Shown here: positions 60,734-64,000 of the stretch, one piece after another
Layout: every line of letters begins with the position of its first letter
How positions within the stretch are numbered: position 1 is the first letter of the stretch
From: Leifsonia sp. Root112D2
Lineage (GTDB): Bacteria > Actinomycetota > Actinomycetes > Actinomycetales > Microbacteriaceae
DNA length: 64,000 bases
Assembly (NCBI RefSeq): GCF_001424905.1
Contig: NZ_LMCU01000001.1
Coordinates: 737,480 to 801,479, forward strand
Direction of reading: 5' to 3'
Translations under genes and position numbers: made by a program
Notes under the pieces: generated by a model
What the model was told of the DNA's origin: nothing
Databases searched by the model: none
The model's input: the letters and a program-made list of their open reading frames with translations, nothing else

Positions 60734-61900
60734 ATGACGACCTTCGCCTCCATCACCCCGCTGCTCGAGCAGCAGGCCATCGAACTCCCGTCCTGGGCTT
60801 TCGGCAACTCGGGCACGCGATTCAGGGTGTTCGGCACTCCGGGCACGCCTCGCACCCCGCAGGAGAAAATCGCGGATGCCGCCCAGGTGAACACCTACAC
60901 CGGCCTGTCCCCGACGGTTGCCCTGCACATTCCGTGGGACAAGGTCGACGACTACGCGGCGCTCGGGGCGTTCGCGAAGGATCACGGCGTCGCCCTCGGC
61001 ACTGTCAACAGCAACACGTTCCAGGACGACGATTACAAGTTCGGCAGCCTCACGCATTCCGACCCGCGCATTCGTCAGAAGGCCATCGACCACCACTTCG
61101 AGTGCATTGACATCATGGGCGAGACCGGGTCGCGTGACCTGAAGATCTGGCTGGCGGATGGCACGAACTATCCCGGCCAGGACGACATCCGTGCCCGCCA
61201 GGATCGCCTGGCCGAGTCACTCGCCACGATCTATGCGCGCATCGGTGAGAGCCAGCGCCTGGTGCTGGAATACAAGTTCTTCGAGCCCGCTTTTTACCAC
61301 ACCGATGTTCCCGACTGGGGAACCTCCTACGCGCAGGTCGCGGCCCTCGGCGAGCGCGCACTGGTCTGCCTCGACACCGGCCACCACGCGCCCGGCACAA
61401 ACATCGAGTTCATCGTGGCCCAGCTACTGCGCCTCGGCAAGCTCGGTTCCTTCGACTTCAACAGCCGCTTCTACGCCGACGACGACCTCATCGTCGGTGC
61501 GGCCGACCCGTTCCAGCTGTTCCGTATCCTCTACGAGGTCATCCGCGGCGGCGGCTACGGCACCGACTCGGGCGTGGCCTTCATGCTCGACCAGTGCCAC
61601 AACATCGAGAAGAAGATTCCCGGCCAGATTCGCTCCGTGCTCAACGTGCAGGAGATGACCGCGCGCGCCCTGCTCGTCGACACCGAGGCCCTCAAGGCCG
61701 CGCAGGCGGAAGGCGACGTGCTGGGTGCCAACGGCATTCTCATGGATGCCTTCTACACGGATGTGCGCGGCCCGCTTGCCGAGTGGCGCGAGTCTCGCGG
61801 ACTGCAGGGCGACCCGATGGCCGCATACGCGGCATCCGGCTACCAGGAGAAGGTCGAGGCCGACCGCGTCGGCGGCACCCAGGCGGGATGGGGAGCGTGA
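60734..61900 (+). CDS. rhaI: L-rhamnose isomerase
   Basis: 388 residues of the Pseudomonas-type rhamnose isomerase family (related to xylose isomerase folds). Metal-binding residues lie in LEYKFFEPAFYHTD (about 180-193, Glu), CLDTGHHAPGTN (about 218-229, Asp and His) and FDFNSRFYADDD (about 245-256, Asp). It converts L-rhamnose to L-rhamnulose. The ATG follows the regulated promoter; the gene overlaps the following esterase gene by a few bases. Confidence 0.9.
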   Translation: MTTFASITPLLEQQAIELPSWAFGNSGTRFRVFGTPGTPRTPQEKIADAAQVNTYTGLSPTVALHIPWDKVDDYAALGAFAKDHGVALGTVNSNTFQDDDYKFGSLTHSDPRIRQKAIDHHFECIDIMGETGSRDLKIWLADGTNYPGQDDIRARQDRLAESLATIYARIGESQRLVLEYKFFEPAFYHTDVPDWGTSYAQVAALGERALVCLDTGHHAPGTNIEFIVAQLLRLGKLGSFDFNSRFYADDDLIVGAADPFQLFRILYEVIRGGGYGTDSGVAFMLDQCHNIEKKIPGQIRSVLNVQEMTARALLVDTEALKAAQAEGDVLGANGILMDAFYTDVRGPLAEWRESRGLQGDPMAAYAASGYQEKVEADRVGGTQAGWGA

Positions 61901-62814
61901 CCGACGAGGTCTCGGTCACCGACCGCACGATTGCGGGCCCGCACGGAGAGGTTCCCGTGCGTATCTACCGCGGCGCGGCATCCGCCGAGCCGACGGCACC
62001 TGGTCTCGTCTGGGTGCACGGCGGCGCCTTCATGGGCGGCGACCTTGACATGCCCGAGGCCGACTGGGTCGCCCGCCAACTCGCCGAACGAGGCATCCGC
62101 GTCATGTCGGTGTTCTACCGCTTGGCGTCACTGCTCGACTTCGGCAACCCGGATGCGACGCCGCCGACCGAAGGCGTGCATTTTCCCGTCGCATCCGACG
62201 AGATCGTTGCCGCGTTCCATTGGACTCTCGAGCACGCGAACGAGCTGGGCATCGACGCGGCTCTTCTCTCGCTCGGCGGCGCGAGCGCGGGCGCGAACCT
62301 CTCGGCCGGAGCCTCGCTGCGCCTGCGCGATGCCGGTGGCGTGCAGCCCCATACGGTGCTGCTGGCCTATCCGGTCGTTCATGCGCGGCTGCCCGAACCC
62401 AGCCGCGAACTTGCCGAGAAGATCGCGGCGCTGCCGCCGGAGGCATCGTTCCCACCCGAGCTCACGCTCGCGATGAACCTCAACTATGTCGGCGACGAGA
62501 CGCAGCTGGCCAATCCCTACGCGTTCCCCGGCGGCCACGCGCTGCAGGGGCTGCCGCCGACGTTCATCCTGAATTCCGATCACGACAGCCTGCGCTCCTC
62601 GGGCGAGGCATACGCGAGCGAACTCGCAGCGGCCGGCGTCGACGTGCTCGTACTTCGCGAAGATGGCACCCGTCACGGCCACCTCAATGACCCGCAGAAC
62701 CCGGCGGCCGCGCTCAGCATCGAGCGCATGTCGGCCTGGCTGCACCCCAATCCACTCGTCGGCCACCAGCACACCGACGCCGCACCCGCCACCGAGCAGA
62801 AAGCATCCTCATGA
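61888..62814 (+). CDS. Alpha/beta hydrolase, HSL-type esterase
   Basis: 308 residues (305 if the GTG at 61897 is used). VHGGAFMGG (about 43-51) is the oxyanion HGGG-type motif, and GGASAGANLS (about 129-138) the GxSxG nucleophile elbow. Candidate Asp and His residues are in NSDHDSLR (about 231) and TRHGHLND (about 262). This is the hormone-sensitive-lipase/acetyl-esterase family. It is embedded between rhaI and the aldolase with overlaps on both sides, so it should act in rhamnose metabolism, perhaps removing acetyl groups from imported rhamnose. That is inference. Confidence 0.83.
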   Translation: MGSVTDEVSVTDRTIAGPHGEVPVRIYRGAASAEPTAPGLVWVHGGAFMGGDLDMPEADWVARQLAERGIRVMSVFYRLASLLDFGNPDATPPTEGVHFPVASDEIVAAFHWTLEHANELGIDAALLSLGGASAGANLSAGASLRLRDAGGVQPHTVLLAYPVVHARLPEPSRELAEKIAALPPEASFPPELTLAMNLNYVGDETQLANPYAFPGGHALQGLPPTFILNSDHDSLRSSGEAYASELAAAGVDVLVLREDGTRHGHLNDPQNPAAALSIERMSAWLHPNPLVGHQHTDAAPATEQKASS

Positions 62815-64000
62815 CGAATTCGACCGCTGCAGAACTGATTGCCCGATCGAACCGGCTGGGCGCCGACGCGCGCAACACCAACTATGCCGGGGGCAACACC
62901 TCGGCCAAGGGCAGCGAGACCGACCCGGTGACGGGCGAGCCCGTGGAGCTGCTGTGGGTGAAGGGCTCAGGCGGCGACCTCGGCACCCTCACCGAGGGTG
63001 GCCTGGCCGTGCTGCGCCTCGACCGGCTGCGCGCGCTCGTGGATGTGTACCCCGGCCTTGAGCGCGAGGACGAGATGGTCGCGGCCTTCGACTACACCCT
63101 GCACGGCAAGGGCGGGGCCGCCCCCTCAATCGACACGGCCATGCACGCCCTGGTGGATGCGGCGCACGTCGACCACCTGCACCCGGATTCGGGCATCGCG
63201 TTCGCCACGGCGGCCGACGGCGAGGCGCTGACGGCGAAGGCATTCGGCGGCAAGGTCGTGTGGGTGCCCTGGCGCCGCCCCGGTTTCCAGCTCGGGCTCG
63301 ACATCGCCGAGATCAAGGCGGCGAATCCGCATGCGATCGGCTGCATTCTCGGCGGCCACGGCATCACCGCGTGGGGCGACAGCAGCGCGGAGGCCGAGGC
63401 CAACTCGCTGTGGATCATCGAGACCGCCGCGGCGTACATTGCCGAGCACGGCCGGTCGGAGCCGTTTGGCCCGGCACTCGAGGGCTACGCGCCGCTCGCG
63501 CAGGCCGAGCGCCTGGCGAAGGCTGCCGCGCTGGCTCCCGCCATCCGGGGACTGGTTTCGACAGACAAGGCGCAGGTAGGCCACTTCACCGACGCGGATG
63601 TCGTGCTCGACTTTCTCGCGAGCGCCGAGCACCCGAGACTTGCAGCGCTCGGCACCAGCTGCCCCGACCATTTTCTGCGCACCAAGGTGAAGCCGCTCGT
63701 GCTCGACCTGCCGGGGGATGCCTCGATCGAGGATTCGATAGCGCGGCTCGAGGAGCTGCATGAGGCATATCGGGTGGACTACCAGGGCTACTACGACCGC
63801 AACGCGACGGCGGATTCTCCCGCGATGCGCGGCGCCGACCCGGCGATCGTGCTGATTCCGGGCGTGGGCATGTTCAGCTATGGCGCCAACAAGCAGACCG
63901 CGCGCGTGGCCGGCGAGTTCTACATCAACGCCATCAACGTGATGCGCGGCGCCGAGGCCATCTCCACTTACGCTCCCATCGACGAGGCGGAGAAGTTCCG
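62811..64000 (+). CDS. Bifunctional rhamnulose-1-phosphate aldolase/lactaldehyde dehydrogenase (N-terminal part)
   Basis: About 396 residues are visible and the gene continues past the window edge; the family is near 680 residues. The N-terminal class II aldolase domain shows NTNYAGGNTSAKG (about 25-37), LWVKGSGGDLGTL (about 47-59), DHLHPDSGIAFA (about 123-134) with metal-binding His, and GGHGITAWG (about 182-190). The end of the visible part (PGVGMFSYGANKQTAR) leads into the short-chain dehydrogenase domain. It splits rhamnulose-1-phosphate to dihydroxyacetone phosphate and lactaldehyde and oxidises the latter to lactate. It overlaps the esterase gene by four bases. A rhamnulokinase gene is not in the window. 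Confidence 0.87.
   Translation, partial: MTNSTAAELIARSNRLGADARNTNYAGGNTSAKGSETDPVTGEPVELLWVKGSGGDLGTLTEGGLAVLRLDRLRALVDVYPGLEREDEMVAAFDYTLHGKGGAAPSIDTAMHALVDAAHVDHLHPDSGIAFATAADGEALTAKAFGGKVVWVPWRRPGFQLGLDIAEIKAANPHAIGCILGGHGITAWGDSSAEAEANSLWIIETAAAYIAEHGRSEPFGPALEGYAPLAQAERLAKAAALAPAIRGLVSTDKAQVGHFTDADVVLDFLASAEHPRLAALGTSCPDHFLRTKVKPLVLDLPGDASIEDSIARLEELHEAYRVDYQGYYDRNATADSPAMRGADPAIVLIPGVGMFSYGANKQTARVAGEFYINAINVMRGAEAISTYAPIDEAEKF

Noticed and set aside
1..64000. Search for tRNA, rRNA, CRISPR arrays, transposases, integrases and toxin-antitoxin pairs
   Set aside because: None was seen by eye. No evenly spaced repeats, no CCA-ended cloverleaf candidates and no recognisable transposase or integrase motifs were noticed.

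Overview
The window is high-GC DNA (hand counts of single 60-base lines give 65-72% in typical genes). The codon use, lipoprotein-type binding proteins, LacI-family regulators and the number of carbohydrate ABC importers suggest a free-living or plant-associated actinobacterium, most likely of the Microbacteriaceae. No rRNA, tRNA, CRISPR array, transposase or phage gene was seen. Almost everything is sugar uptake and catabolism, so this looks like an accessory carbohydrate region.

Left part. A lipoprotein cut by the window edge (1-451) and a 14-helix drug exporter (739-2769) precede a cellobiose-type operon (3116-9079): binding protein, two permeases, GH1 beta-glucosidase and a LacI/CebR-type regulator, headed by two near-consensus CebR operators. 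Housekeeping-like genes follow: PAP2 phosphatase, orphan DNA methyltransferase, DUF1932 dehydrogenase, GNAT protein, lipoate ligase, lysophospholipase-like hydrolase, and a MarR/exporter pair. Among them sits a truncated trehalose-utilisation (thu-like) unit: thuA and thuB remain, with only the last ~40 codons of an upstream permease.

Middle. At 18.1-23.5 kb a lower-GC block (45-53% in three sampled lines) carries an SGNH esterase, a complete ABC importer and an enolase-superfamily dehydratase. It abuts a lysR gene flanked by inverted copies of a 33-bp element, then kdgD and a ketoglutarate-semialdehyde dehydrogenase, the lower half of oxidative hexuronate catabolism. Remnants resembling glucarate dehydratase and uronate dehydrogenase follow directly (27157-27540).

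Right part. From 27.6 kb to the end lies a very large rhamnoside locus: two GH78 alpha-L-rhamnosidases, a GH37-like glycosidase, a flavin monooxygenase-like protein, several oxidoreductases, two further enolase-superfamily dehydratases (one recognisable as L-rhamnonate dehydratase), a FAH-family hydrolase, an amidohydrolase, an aldehyde dehydrogenase, two ABC importers, a second GH1 beta-glucosidase, two LacI regulators, rhamnose mutarotase, rhamnose isomerase, an esterase, and the start of a bifunctional rhamnulose-phosphate aldolase/dehydrogenase. Six LacI-type palindromes of the form TGAAWCGWTTCA (some with one or two deviations) sit in front of the transcription units of this region, tying it together as one probable regulon.

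Working model (inference): beta-glucosidase and rhamnosidases trim rhamnose-containing plant glycosides. Rhamnose is then degraded by a phosphorylating route (mutarotase, isomerase, aldolase/dehydrogenase). A non-phosphorylating sugar-acid route (lactonase-like, dehydratase, dehydrogenase, FAH hydrolase, aldehyde dehydrogenase) may run in parallel. The 33.3-42.1 kb block is the least understood and most interesting part.
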